Source of the DNA: Pseudomonas sp. CHM02
Lineage (GTDB): Bacteria > Pseudomonadota > Gammaproteobacteria > Pseudomonadales > Pseudomonadaceae
Reading direction: 5' to 3'
NCBI RefSeq assembly: GCF_000612585.1
Contig: NZ_JFCA01000024.1
Coordinates: forward strand, 40,608-104,607
Length of the DNA: 64,000 bases
The translations under genes and the position numbers were made by a program. This document shows, in pieces, positions 46,010-55,013 of the stretch; the stretch's first letter is position 1, and each line of letters begins with the position of its first letter. Below the pieces are notes generated by a model. That model was not told the DNA's origin. It saw only the letters and a program-made list of their open reading frames with translations, and ran no database searches.

Positions 46010-47911
46010 ATGAAATGCGACCCCAACCAATTTCGCGCCGCACCGCCATCACTTGCCGTGAAACCACGTCTGATCCGCCAACTGTTCCTGCCGCCGTTGA
46101 TCATCGCCCTGATGATCGGCCTGGGTTATATCGGCTTCTGGATCAGTGAGTACTACGGCATCCGCACCCTCAGCGACACCGGCGAACGCCAGCTGGAGCT
46201 GCACGCCCGCACCGTCGAAAGCGAACTGAGCAAATACACCTACCTGCCCAGCCTGCTGGAACTGGAGTCTAGCGTCTCCACGCTGCTGGCCGACCCGAAC
46301 CAGGAAACCCGCAAGACCGTCAACGATTACCTCGAAGGCCTGAACCGACGCAGTCGCAGTCGGGCCATCTACGTGATGGACACCACCGGCCGCGTGCTGG
46401 CCACCAGTAACTGGCGCGATGCCGACAGTTACCAGGGTGAAGACTTGTCCTTCCGCGCCTACTTCCAGAACGCCGTACGTGGCCAGCCCGGCCGCTTCTA
46501 TGGCATCGGCAGCACCAATGGTGAACCCGGCTACTACCTGGCCCACGGCCTGGAGGAGCACGGCAAGATCATCGGCGTCGCCGTGGTCAAGGTACGCCTC
46601 GAAGCCCTGGAAGAACGCTGGCAACGCGCACGCCTCGAAGCCTTTGTGAGCGACGAGAACGGCATCATCATCCTCTCCAGCGACCCGGCTCGTCGCCTCA
46701 AGGCCGTGCGCCCGCTGAGCGATGACACCAAGGACCGCCTGGCCCACAGCCTGCAATATTACTGGGCGACACTGAACGAGCTGGAACCCCTGGCTCGCGA
46801 GCGCCTCAACGAAGGCACCGAGAAACTGACCTTCCCGGCCAACAGCGAAGTGGTCAACGACGAGCATGAAGTCAGCTACCTGGCCCAGACCCGTCCGCTC
46901 AACGACACACCGTGGAATTTCACCCTGCTGACCCCGCTCAACGACCTGCGCCGCGCCGCCATCAACCAGGGCATCCTGGTGGCAGTCGCGTTTGGCCTGG
47001 TGGCGTTTTTGCTGATTGCCTGGAACGAGCGACGCAAAGTCATCGCCACCCGCCTCGCCGCGCGGGAAGCCCTGCAGGAAGCCAACAGCCAGCTGGAGCG
47101 ACGGATTGCCGAACGCACTGCCGACCTGCGCGCCAGCAACGAACGGCTCAAGGGCCAGATCCGCGAACGGCGCCAGGCCGAGGAAACCCTGCGCCGCGCC
47201 CAGGATGAACTGGTGCAGGCCGGCAAGCTGGCGGCCATCGGCCAGATGTCGACCAGCATTGCCCACGAGCTGAACCAGCCCCTGGCCGCCCTGCGCACTT
47301 TGTCCGGCAACACCGTGCGCTTCCTTGAGCGCGGCGCCCTGGACACCGCCAGCGCCAACCTCAAGACCATCAACGAACTGATCGACCGCATGGGCCGCAT
47401 CACCGCCAGCCTGCGTTCCTTCGCCCGACGCGGCGACGACCAGGGCGAAGCCAGCCTTGCCAAGGCAGTGGACGCCGCGTTCCAGGTACTCGGCGCACGC
47501 CTGGACAGCCTGCCGCTGACCCTGCACCGCGACTTTTCCCACGCCCAACTGCAAATCGACCAGACGCGCCTGGAACAGATCCTGGTCAACCTGATCGGCA
47601 ATGCCCTCGACGCCATGCAAGCCCAGCCGGCCCCCGAACTGTGGCTGGACGGCAGCACCGTCGACGGCAAATACCGCCTGCAAGTGCGCGACAACGGCCA
47701 CGGCATCGACCCCGAGGCACGCAAGCATTTGTTCGAACCGTTCTTCACCACCAAACCCGGCGAGCAAGGCCTGGGCCTGGGCCTGACGCTTTCCGCCAGC
47801 CTGGCGGCGGCCACCGGCGGCAACCTTGCCGTGGAACACCCGGCCAGTGGTGGAACGGCCTTTGTCTTGTGCCTGCCGTTGGCGGGCGCTCAAAAAGCTG
47901 AGTCGACATGA
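46010..47911 (+). CDS. aauS: Sensor kinase AauS
   Basis: The 633-residue kinase has two membrane segments (about 24-46 and 322-343) flanking a periplasmic double-Cache-like sensor, then a coiled coil, the H-box SIAHELNQPLAALRTL, N-box LVNLIGNALDAM and G-box GLGLGLTLSAS. It is DctB-like. It senses acidic amino acids and phosphorylates AauR. A GTG one codon upstream is also possible. It overlaps aauR by 4 nt. Confidence 0.9.
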   Translation: MKCDPNQFRAAPPSLAVKPRLIRQLFLPPLIIALMIGLGYIGFWISEYYGIRTLSDTGERQLELHARTVESELSKYTYLPSLLELESSVSTLLADPNQETRKTVNDYLEGLNRRSRSRAIYVMDTTGRVLATSNWRDADSYQGEDLSFRAYFQNAVRGQPGRFYGIGSTNGEPGYYLAHGLEEHGKIIGVAVVKVRLEALEERWQRARLEAFVSDENGIIILSSDPARRLKAVRPLSDDTKDRLAHSLQYYWATLNELEPLARERLNEGTEKLTFPANSEVVNDEHEVSYLAQTRPLNDTPWNFTLLTPLNDLRRAAINQGILVAVAFGLVAFLLIAWNERRKVIATRLAAREALQEANSQLERRIAERTADLRASNERLKGQIRERRQAEETLRRAQDELVQAGKLAAIGQMSTSIAHELNQPLAALRTLSGNTVRFLERGALDTASANLKTINELIDRMGRITASLRSFARRGDDQGEASLAKAVDAAFQVLGARLDSLPLTLHRDFSHAQLQIDQTRLEQILVNLIGNALDAMQAQPAPELWLDGSTVDGKYRLQVRDNGHGIDPEARKHLFEPFFTTKPGEQGLGLGLTLSASLAAATGGNLAVEHPASGGTAFVLCLPLAGAQKAEST

Positions 47912-49257
47912 ATACAGACGCTACAGCCCTTAAAGACGACCTCACCGTCCTGATCGTCGAAGACGACCCCCATGTACTGCTCGGCTGCCAGCAGGCCCTG
48001 GCCCTGGAAGATATTCCCAGCGTCGGCGTAGGCAGTGCCGAAGAAGCGTTGAAGCGCATCGGCGAGAACTTCGCGGGCATTGTGATCAGCGATATCCGCC
48101 TGCCGGGCATCGACGGCCTGGAGCTGCTCACGCGCCTCAAGGCTTTGGACAAAAGCCTGCCGGTGGTGCTGATCACCGGGCACGGCGATATCTCCATGGC
48201 CGTCGGCGCAATGCGCAACGGCGCCTATGACTTCATGGAAAAACCGTTCTCCCCCGAGCGCCTGGTCGACGTCGCCCGCCGCGCCCTGGAACAGCGCGGG
48301 CTGGCGCGGGAAGTCTGGTCGCTGCGCCGCCAGCTGGCCGAGCGCGATTCGCTGGAAGGCCGCATCATTGGCCGCTCGCCGGCCATGCAGAACCTGCGCG
48401 AGCTGATCGCCAACGTCGCCGACACCTCGGCCAACGTGCTGATCGAAGGCGAGACCGGCACCGGCAAGGAACTGGTCGCGCGCTGCCTGCATGATTTCAG
48501 CCGGCGCCACGACCACCAGTTCGTCGCGTTGAACTGCGGCGGCCTGCCGGAAAACCTGTTCGAAAGCGAGATTTTCGGCCACGAGGCGAATGCGTTTACC
48601 GGCGCCGGCAAGCGCCGCATCGGCAAGATCGAACACGCCCACGAAGGCACGCTGTTCCTCGATGAAGTGGAAAGCATGCCGATCAACCTGCAGATCAAAC
48701 TGCTGCGGGTGTTGCAGGAACGCACCCTGGAACGCCTGGGCTCCAACCAGAGTGTGGCGGTGGATTGCCGGGTGATCGCCGCCACCAAATCCGACCTCGA
48801 CGAACTGAGCCGCGCCAACCAGTTCCGCAGCGACCTGTACTACCGCCTCAACGTGGTGACCCTGGAACTGCCGCCCCTGCGCGAACGCCGCGAAGACATC
48901 CTGCAACTGTTCGAGCACTTCCTGCAGCAGTCCTCCCTGCGCTTCGACCGCACCGCGCCGGAACTGGACAACCAGACCCTGTCCAGCCTGATGAGCCACG
49001 ACTGGCCCGGCAACGTGCGCGAACTGCGCAACGTCGCCGAACGCTTTGCCCTCGGCCTGCCCGCCTTCAAGAAAAGCGGTGCCAGTAGCGGCAACCACGG
49101 CCTGGCCTTTACCGAGGCAGTGGAAGCCTTCGAACGCAACCTGCTCAACGATGCGCTGCAACGCAGCGGCGGCAACCTGACCCAGGCCAGCCAGGAACTG
49201 GGAATGGCCAAGACCACGCTGTTCGACAAAGTCAAAAAATACGGGTTGAGCCACTGA
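47908..49257 (+). CDS. aauR: NtrC-family response regulator AauR
   Basis: The 449-residue protein has a receiver (VEDDPHVLLG, Asp in VISDIRLPG), AAA+ domain (GETGTGKELVARCLH; the sigma-54 contact loop reads NAFTGA rather than GAFTGA) and a Fis-type HTH (NLTQASQELGMAKTTLFDK). It activates aatJ at the TTCGG-N4-CCGAA sites with sigma-54. Its TGA overlaps the next start codon. Confidence 0.92.
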   Translation: MNTDATALKDDLTVLIVEDDPHVLLGCQQALALEDIPSVGVGSAEEALKRIGENFAGIVISDIRLPGIDGLELLTRLKALDKSLPVVLITGHGDISMAVGAMRNGAYDFMEKPFSPERLVDVARRALEQRGLAREVWSLRRQLAERDSLEGRIIGRSPAMQNLRELIANVADTSANVLIEGETGTGKELVARCLHDFSRRHDHQFVALNCGGLPENLFESEIFGHEANAFTGAGKRRIGKIEHAHEGTLFLDEVESMPINLQIKLLRVLQERTLERLGSNQSVAVDCRVIAATKSDLDELSRANQFRSDLYYRLNVVTLELPPLRERREDILQLFEHFLQQSSLRFDRTAPELDNQTLSSLMSHDWPGNVRELRNVAERFALGLPAFKKSGASSGNHGLAFTEAVEAFERNLLNDALQRSGGNLTQASQELGMAKTTLFDKVKKYGLSH

Positions 49258-49595
49258 TGGATCTGATATTGAAGGCCGCCCTTGGCGCGGCAGTGGTGTT
49301 GATCCTGGCCGCGCTGGCCAAGACCAGGAACTATTACATCGCAGGCTTGGTGCCGCTGTTCCCGACCTTTGCGCTGATCGCCCACTACATCGTCGGCAAG
49401 GGCCGTTCGGTGGACGACTTGAAGACCACGATCCTGTTCGGGATGTGGTCGATCATTCCGTACTTTGTGTATTTGGCGACCTTGTATGTGATGGTCGAGC
49501 GGATGCGGTTGGAGGCTTCGTTAGCTGTGGCCGCAGTCGCATGGCTAATAGCCGCGACGGTGTTGGTGAGCGTCTGGGTCCGCCTACACGCCTGA
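49257..49595 (+). CDS. GlpM-family inner membrane protein
   Basis: The 112-residue protein has four likely membrane segments (about 4-20, 27-47, 60-80 and 86-107) with TRNYYIAGLVPLFPTFALIA in the first half, the GlpM family pattern. In P. aeruginosa glpM adjoins glpD; here it adjoins aauR and starts inside its stop codon, so it is cotranscribed with aauSR. Function unknown. Confidence 0.75.
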   Translation: MDLILKAALGAAVVLILAALAKTRNYYIAGLVPLFPTFALIAHYIVGKGRSVDDLKTTILFGMWSIIPYFVYLATLYVMVERMRLEASLAVAAVAWLIAATVLVSVWVRLHA

Positions 49596-49613
49596 CACAA
49601 CTCGGTAAAAAAC

Positions 49614-49702
49614 TGTGGGAGCTGGCTTGCCTGCGATAGCGGTATGTCAGTGCCAAATGAGCTGACTGATACACCGCTATCGCAGGCAAGCCAGCTCCCA
49701 CA
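49614..49702. repeat. REPIN of the TGTGGGAGCTGGCTTGC family
   Basis: TGTGGGAGCTGGCTTGCCTG and its inverse CAGGCAAGCCAGCTCCCACA flank GCGATAGCGGT/ACCGCTATCGC inner arms. It lies between convergent genes. Confidence 0.9.
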
Positions 49703-49727
49703 TTTGGATTGAGGTGTATCAGACAGG

Positions 49728-51125
49728 TCAGCGGACGATTTTGTCGACCTGAATGCCCAGCTTCTTCAGCCGGTACCAGAAGCTGCGCTCCGAAATGCCG
49801 ATCTTCGCTGCCGCCGCCGCCTGCACGCCCTTGCTCTCCTGCAGCGCCGCCAGAATGTAGGCCTTCTCAACCTCCGCCAGCGCCGCATCCAGGTCCTGGG
49901 GAATCCCCGGCCCGTCGCTGAGGATCGCCGTTACAGCGCTCTCGCTCGGCTTCGATGCAAACAGATAACCCGGCAGGTCGATGTCCTCGATCACTGGCGA
50001 GGCCGCCACGATGGTCGCGCGCTCCACACAGTTCTGCAGCTCACGGATATTGCCCGGCCAGTGATACGCCGCCATGGCCTGCAGTGCCTCCGGGCTGAAG
50101 CCGGTGATGCGTTTGCCGGCGGTAGCACTCAGGGTCTGGGCGAAGTGGCGGGCCAGGGGCGCAATGTCTTCCACGCGCTCACGCAGGGCCGGCAACGGGA
50201 TCGGGAACACGTTGAGACGGTAATACAGGTCTTCGCGAAACTCTTTGTTGGCCACCGCCTCCAGCAGGTTCTTGTTGGTGGCGGCGATCACCCGCACATC
50301 CACCTTGCGTTCGCGGGGATCGCCCACCGGCTCGATCACGCGCTCCTGCAATGCGCGCAAAATCTTGGCCTGCAACGCCAGGGGCATATCACCGACTTCG
50401 TCGAGAAACAGCGTGCCCTTGTCGGCCTGCTGGAAGCGCCCTACCCGGTCGGCCACGGCACCGGTGAACGCGCCTTTGCGGTGGCCGAACATTTCGCTTT
50501 CCAGCAGCCCTTCCGGGATGGCCGCGCAATTGACCGCCACGAACGGTTTGTCGGCCCGGCTGCCGTGCTTGTGGATGGCGCGGGCGACCATTTCCTTGCC
50601 AGTGCCGCTTTCGCCGGTCAGCAGAATGGTGGCGCTGCTGTCACGCACCGAGTCCACCGCTTGCAGCACTTTGCGAAACGTTGGGCTGTCGCCCACCAGG
50701 CTGTCGAACTGCGCGTGTTCGTCCAGCTCGGCACGCAGGCGCGCGTTGTCGCGCATGATGTCGCGAAACTGCAGGGCCTTGGCCACGGTGATGTCCAGCT
50801 CGTCGATGTCGAACGGCTTGGCGATGTAGTCGTAGGCGCCGTTGCGCATCGACTGCACGGCGTTTTTCACCGTGCTGTAGGCGGTCATCACAATCACCGG
50901 CACGTGGGGGTAACGCACCTTGATCTCGGCCAGCAGCGCCGGCCCGTCCATGCCCGGCATGCGCCAGTCGCTGATCACCAGGTCGATGTCTTCCTGCTCC
51001 AGCACCTTGAGCGCGTGCAGGCCATTGCCGGCGATAAACACCTGCACATCGTTCTGGCCCAGGGCCGACGCCAACAGGTCGCAGAGCTTGGGTTCGTCGT
51101 CGACTACCAGAATGTTATGCGTCAT
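49728..51125 (-). CDS. NtrC-family sigma-54 response regulator
   Basis: The 465-residue protein has a receiver (VVDDEPKLCD, Asp in VISDWRMPG), an AAA+ domain (Walker A GESGTGKEMVARAIH, loop RKGAFTGA, FLDEVGDM) and a Fis-type HTH (AAAAAKIGISERSFWYRLKK). It overlaps the kinase gene by 11 nt. Position and type match what I recall as PFLU1132 of P. fluorescens SBW25, which can be rewired to drive flagellar genes; that match is from memory. Its natural target may be the sigma-54 promoter at 57151. Confidence 0.9.
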   Translation of the reverse strand: MTHNILVVDDEPKLCDLLASALGQNDVQVFIAGNGLHALKVLEQEDIDLVISDWRMPGMDGPALLAEIKVRYPHVPVIVMTAYSTVKNAVQSMRNGAYDYIAKPFDIDELDITVAKALQFRDIMRDNARLRAELDEHAQFDSLVGDSPTFRKVLQAVDSVRDSSATILLTGESGTGKEMVARAIHKHGSRADKPFVAVNCAAIPEGLLESEMFGHRKGAFTGAVADRVGRFQQADKGTLFLDEVGDMPLALQAKILRALQERVIEPVGDPRERKVDVRVIAATNKNLLEAVANKEFREDLYYRLNVFPIPLPALRERVEDIAPLARHFAQTLSATAGKRITGFSPEALQAMAAYHWPGNIRELQNCVERATIVAASPVIEDIDLPGYLFASKPSESAVTAILSDGPGIPQDLDAALAEVEKAYILAALQESKGVQAAAAAKIGISERSFWYRLKKLGIQVDKIVR

Positions 51126-52884
51126 GACTGTCCTCGTCGTCTTCGCCAATCGCCGGAATGTACAGGCTGAAAGTGGCGCCGGCATCTTTCTCGCTGGCAC
51201 ATTCGATGCTGCCGTCGTGACTTTCCATGATCGAATAGACTTTGGCCAGGCCCAGGCCGGTGCCGGAGGCCTTGGTGGTGACGAATGGCGTGAAGATACG
51301 CTCGATCATATCCACCGGAATGCCCTGTCCGGTGTCGGCGATGCTGATCACAGTAGTGTCGTCCTGCGTGCGAATGCCCAGGGTCAGGCGCCCGCCTTCG
51401 GGCATCGCGTCGATGGCGTTGATAATCAGGTTCAGGCATGCCTGCTTGAGCTGCTTGGCGTCCGCGTAGATCGTCGCCCCCGGCGCCTGGTCATTGATGT
51501 GCGCATCGATATTATGGGTGGCCAGTTCCGGGGCGCAGAAACCGAGGATTTCCTCCACCAACGGGCGCGCAGGCTGCAACACGCGCAGCGGCGGGTTGGG
51601 CTTGGCGAAGTCGAGGAACTCGGTGATCAGGTCGTTGATGCGGCTGACTTCACTGATCACGTATTCCAGGTGGCGCTTGTCGGTGTCCGCCAGGTCGGCG
51701 CGGCGGTGCAGCAACTGTGTGGCCGTCTTGATGATGCCCAGTGGGTTGCGGATCTCGTGGGCCAGGCCCATGGCGACTTCACCCAAAGCATGCAGGCGAT
51801 CACGCCGGCGCAACTGGGCTTCAAGGTGATGCAACTCGCCCAGGCGCTCGGTCATATGGTTGAAGGTGCTGCTCAACTGCGCCAGCTCGTCGCCGCCGCT
51901 GACCACCACGCGGTGCGCGTAATCGCCGGAGATCACCGCGCTCACACCTTGGGACAGGTCCCGCAACGGCTTGGTCAGGCGTCGCGACACCAATACCCCC
52001 GCCGCCAGCGACAATGCCGAGCTGAGCAGGAAGATCAGCAAGAACAGGTTGCTCTGGTTCACCAGCCCCACCAGGCTGGTGTGGCGCAACAGGCCACTGA
52101 AAATCACGCCCTGCAAGTCGCCGGCGTCGTTGAAGATCGGCCAGTACAACCCGCTGTAGTTATTGGTGAACTGCTCGCTGGGCTGCTTGGTGCTGCGCAT
52201 GGCGGTTTCGACGTTCTTGGGGATGCGCGAGGGGTGATCCTCGAAGCGCTGGGTCGAGAAAATCTCGGAGAACCCGTCGGGGTTGGCCAGGTACAGGCGC
52301 AGGTCGAGGGAATGCACATCGGCCACGCTGGTGAGGAAACTGCTGTCCAGGTACGTGGCCACCAACAGCAGGTAGTCGACACCGTCCTGGTTGGTCTCGA
52401 ACGTGGACACCACGATGCCGGTGCTCACGCCGGCCACCTGCACGGTCTGCAACACCGCGTTGCTGGTCAGGCTGATCTGTTTGACGATGTCGTCGGAGGC
52501 GGTGCTGAACACCAGTTTGTGGTCACTGACGCGGATCAGCGCGACCACGTCGATGTCCGTGGCGTCGGCAATGTCGGCGGTCAGCCGGTCGTGCTTGGCC
52601 GCCTGCCGGTTGGAGGGCGGGCTGGTGTAGCGCAGGAACAGCTTGGCCATGCGCGCGTTGTCATGAAGGATGTCGCCGATCTCGTCCTTGACGATCTTGG
52701 TCGACTCCTGCAGCCAGATGCGCACGTTGCTGTCGAAGATCTGCGACAACGTGGTGGCGGCCAACTCTGCCGCGATCATGGTGGGAATCACGCTGACCAA
52801 CCAGAACGCCAGCACCAGCTTGCGCTGGACGCTCCAACGCGAAATGGCAAAGGGGCGGGCTTTCTGGCGGGTCTTGGTGATCAT
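51115..52884 (-). CDS. dCache sensor histidine kinase
   Basis: The 589-residue kinase has a membrane segment at about 20-42, a large periplasmic Cache-like sensor (about 45-285), a second segment near 295-318, HAMP ([14 protein letters not shown]), H-box [16 protein letters not shown]-box [15 protein letters not shown] and G-box [11 protein letters not shown]. It ends within its response regulator gene. The ATG at 52884 shares bases with the stop of the GNAT gene, tying the two-component system to the upstream metabolic genes. Confidence 0.9.
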   Translation of the reverse strand: MITKTRQKARPFAISRWSVQRKLVLAFWLVSVIPTMIAAELAATTLSQIFDSNVRIWLQESTKIVKDEIGDILHDNARMAKLFLRYTSPPSNRQAAKHDRLTADIADATDIDVVALIRVSDHKLVFSTASDDIVKQISLTSNAVLQTVQVAGVSTGIVVSTFETNQDGVDYLLLVATYLDSSFLTSVADVHSLDLRLYLANPDGFSEIFSTQRFEDHPSRIPKNVETAMRSTKQPSEQFTNNYSGLYWPIFNDAGDLQGVIFSGLLRHTSLVGLVNQSNLFLLIFLLSSALSLAAGVLVSRRLTKPLRDLSQGVSAVISGDYAHRVVVSGGDELAQLSSTFNHMTERLGELHHLEAQLRRRDRLHALGEVAMGLAHEIRNPLGIIKTATQLLHRRADLADTDKRHLEYVISEVSRINDLITEFLDFAKPNPPLRVLQPARPLVEEILGFCAPELATHNIDAHINDQAPGATIYADAKQLKQACLNLIINAIDAMPEGGRLTLGIRTQDDTTVISIADTGQGIPVDMIERIFTPFVTTKASGTGLGLAKVYSIMESHDGSIECASEKDAGATFSLYIPAIGEDDEDSHDA

Positions 52885-54008
52885 CAGGTTTCGCTTATCG
52901 CAGCAGCCATGGCAGGGTCGGAACGATCCGGTCGAATAAACAGTTTTACAAGCTTGAGCAGGCCGTTGACCAGCCGGTTGCGGTGGCGGAAAAACACACT
53001 GTTGCCCTGGAACTCGCAACCCAGGCGCAGCTTACTGGCATACCCGGCCTGCCCGCACTCATACAGCGCAATATTGTGTTGAATACAGTAGTCGACATTG
53101 GTCAGCCAGCTGCGAAAGTACAGGTTGTAGTCGCGGGTGAATTCGACGTCATGCCCGAAGAATTTATCCACCAGCCGGTGTTCATCCACCAGGATCAGGT
53201 TGAACGCCACCAGGTGCTCGTCCACCCAGTAAAGAACACAGACCGCGCGCTCATCAAGCCGTTCGAGCACCGAGGTGAAGTAGCCGGCGGGCAGCCGCTC
53301 GAACTGCAACTCGGCGCGTGTGAGGGTGGCCTCGTACAGGCGCATGACCTCGGGCAGCACGTCATCGATGTTGCGCCGCCACTCCACCCGCGGTCCCGGC
53401 GCGCGCAGCTTGCGGCGCAGGTCCTTGCGCGTGGATTTGCCCAGCGACCCCAGGTAGGCATCCACCGAACCGTAGGGCAGCGGCAGCACGCCCGTGGGCA
53501 AGCTCGGCATGCTTTGGAAGCCCGCGGCCCGACAGCTCTCGAGCCAGTTCGGGTCTTTGCTCGGCGCATCCTTGACCGCCACCAGGCCGATGCCAAAGTC
53601 ATCGGCATCCTGACGTGCGGCCTCCAGCAGGTGCTTGAGCAACAGCGGACGCTGCGCATCCGGCACGCTGCTGGCGAAACCCACGTCGCAGCGTTCGGCC
53701 ACGGGCGAACCGAGGGCATACAGCCCCAATTGCAAAAGCCCCGGCCACAGCCGTTCGACACGCTCGGTCAAGCGCTTGCCGGCGCCCGACACCGTGGTGT
53801 CGAGGCGATAATGCGTGATGAATGCGGCAGCCACCGCCACCAGCGTTCCATCCTGGTAAACCGCCAGGTAACGCCACTGGAAATCGGCAATGGCGGCGTT
53901 TTCCACGGCGACGTAATAGTCCCAGTCCTCCAAGGCACCCGGGAAACAGTCGTTCCAGGCACTGCGCTGGATGGCCCGGATGGTCGGGAAGGCTTGGGCG
54001 GTAATCAC
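52884..54008 (-). CDS. GNAT/FemAB-like acyltransferase
   Basis: The 374-residue protein resembles the Acetyltransf_6/FemAB-like double-GNAT group: LGKSTRKDLRRKLR near residue 190, then PAGYFTSVLERLDER and a C-terminal LYECGQAGYASKLRLGCEF. It should transfer an acyl or aminoacyl group to an amine; the substrate is unknown. GTG start with AAGGA 8 nt upstream. A REPIN separates it from the hydrolase gene, and its stop overlaps the sensor kinase start. Confidence 0.75.
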   Translation of the reverse strand: MITAQAFPTIRAIQRSAWNDCFPGALEDWDYYVAVENAAIADFQWRYLAVYQDGTLVAVAAAFITHYRLDTTVSGAGKRLTERVERLWPGLLQLGLYALGSPVAERCDVGFASSVPDAQRPLLLKHLLEAARQDADDFGIGLVAVKDAPSKDPNWLESCRAAGFQSMPSLPTGVLPLPYGSVDAYLGSLGKSTRKDLRRKLRAPGPRVEWRRNIDDVLPEVMRLYEATLTRAELQFERLPAGYFTSVLERLDERAVCVLYWVDEHLVAFNLILVDEHRLVDKFFGHDVEFTRDYNLYFRSWLTNVDYCIQHNIALYECGQAGYASKLRLGCEFQGNSVFFRHRNRLVNGLLKLVKLFIRPDRSDPAMAAAISET

Positions 54009-54049
54009 ATCGTGTCCTTTGTCAGAGTCTATGGCGGAGAACGGGCTTG

Positions 54050-54185
54050 TTGTGGCGAGCGGGCTTGCCCCGCGCTGGGCTGCGAAGCAGCCCCATCACT
54101 GACACTGCATTCCCCCGGTTAAAACCGAGGTGTCTGGGTTTGGGGCGGCTTCGCCACCCAGCGCGGGGCAAGCCCGCTCACTACA
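54050..54185. repeat. REPIN of the GTGGTGAGCGGGCTTGCCCC family
   Basis: Arms TGTGGCGAGCGGGCTTGCCC and GGGGCAAGCCCGCTCACTAC with an inner GGGCTGCGAAGCAGCCCC stem, closely related to 45838-45952. Its right half is read as the C-terminus of the hydrolase gene. Confidence 0.85.
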
Positions 54186-55013
54186 TAGAGCTCGCTCGTT
54201 GATGAACGCTGCACTCAACTCGATCACCCGGCGGTACTGCAGGTCGACGGTGATCATGTGGTAGCAGTTGTCCAGCAGGATCTTGGTCACCGGCCCGCCG
54301 AGGTGGCGCTCCACGTAGTCGGCGTTCCAGCGGCTGGTGATGTCATCCTCGATGGAGTGCAACACCAGCGCCGGCACCTTGATCTGCGGCATGCGTTTCT
54401 TGACCACGGCGTTCATCCAGTGCAATTCCCGGACAGTCACCCCTTCCATCGTCAACAAGCCCGCCTCGCTGCTTTCGCCTTCTTTCATCTGCCGTTCAAC
54501 GATGGCGCGCAAACGTTCGTTCTTGATGCCGTAGGGTGGCTTTTCGGTAAAGCGGAACAGACGCACGCCAAACGGGATACGGATCAACAACGGCGTGATG
54601 AACGCCATTTTGTTGATGCTCCAGCCGTCGTACTTGAGCGTTGTGGAGTACATCAGCAACCCGGCCACTTCGCCCGGATGCTCCGACGCCAGGTACATCG
54701 ACATCACTGCGCCCATGGACAAGCCACCGACAAATACCTGCTGGTGCCGCTGTTTCACACCCACGAAGGTCTTGCGCACGCCTTCGTACCAGTCGCGCCA
54801 GCCGGTGGCTTGCAGGTCGCTGTTGTCGCCGCAGTGCCCCGCCAGCGTGGGCACGTACACCGTGCAGTTGCCCGCCCTGGCCAGGCCCTTGGCGACCTGG
54901 CGCAATTCCGTCGGGGTGCCGGTCAGGCCGTGGATCAACAGGATCCCGACCGGACCTTCACCGAGAACGAAGCCGGCATCACCTTCACCGAGGTCGATCT
55001 CTGCCTGGCTCAC
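54096..55013 (-). CDS. Alpha/beta hydrolase with REPIN-derived C-terminus
   Basis: The 305-residue enzyme has the oxyanion motif LLIHGLTGTPTE, nucleophile elbow GGLSMGA, Asp in HSIEDDIT and His in CYHMITV, all within ~275 residues: a carboxylesterase/monoacylglycerol-lipase-like fold without signal peptide. The last ~30 codons (after AAFINERALCSERACPALGG begins) lie inside the REPIN, which also supplies the stop. GTG start at 55013 overlaps the aminotransferase stop. Natural substrate unknown; it belongs to the HAD-aminotransferase operon. Confidence 0.85.
   Translation of the reverse strand: MSQAEIDLGEGDAGFVLGEGPVGILLIHGLTGTPTELRQVAKGLARAGNCTVYVPTLAGHCGDNSDLQATGWRDWYEGVRKTFVGVKQRHQQVFVGGLSMGAVMSMYLASEHPGEVAGLLMYSTTLKYDGWSINKMAFITPLLIRIPFGVRLFRFTEKPPYGIKNERLRAIVERQMKEGESSEAGLLTMEGVTVRELHWMNAVVKKRMPQIKVPALVLHSIEDDITSRWNADYVERHLGGPVTKILLDNCYHMITVDLQYRRVIELSAAFINERALCSERACPALGGEAAPNPDTSVLTGGMQCQ

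Noticed and set aside
46049..47893. 614-aa minus-strand frame opposite aauS
   Set aside because: Antisense shadow; aauS has all kinase motifs on the plus strand.
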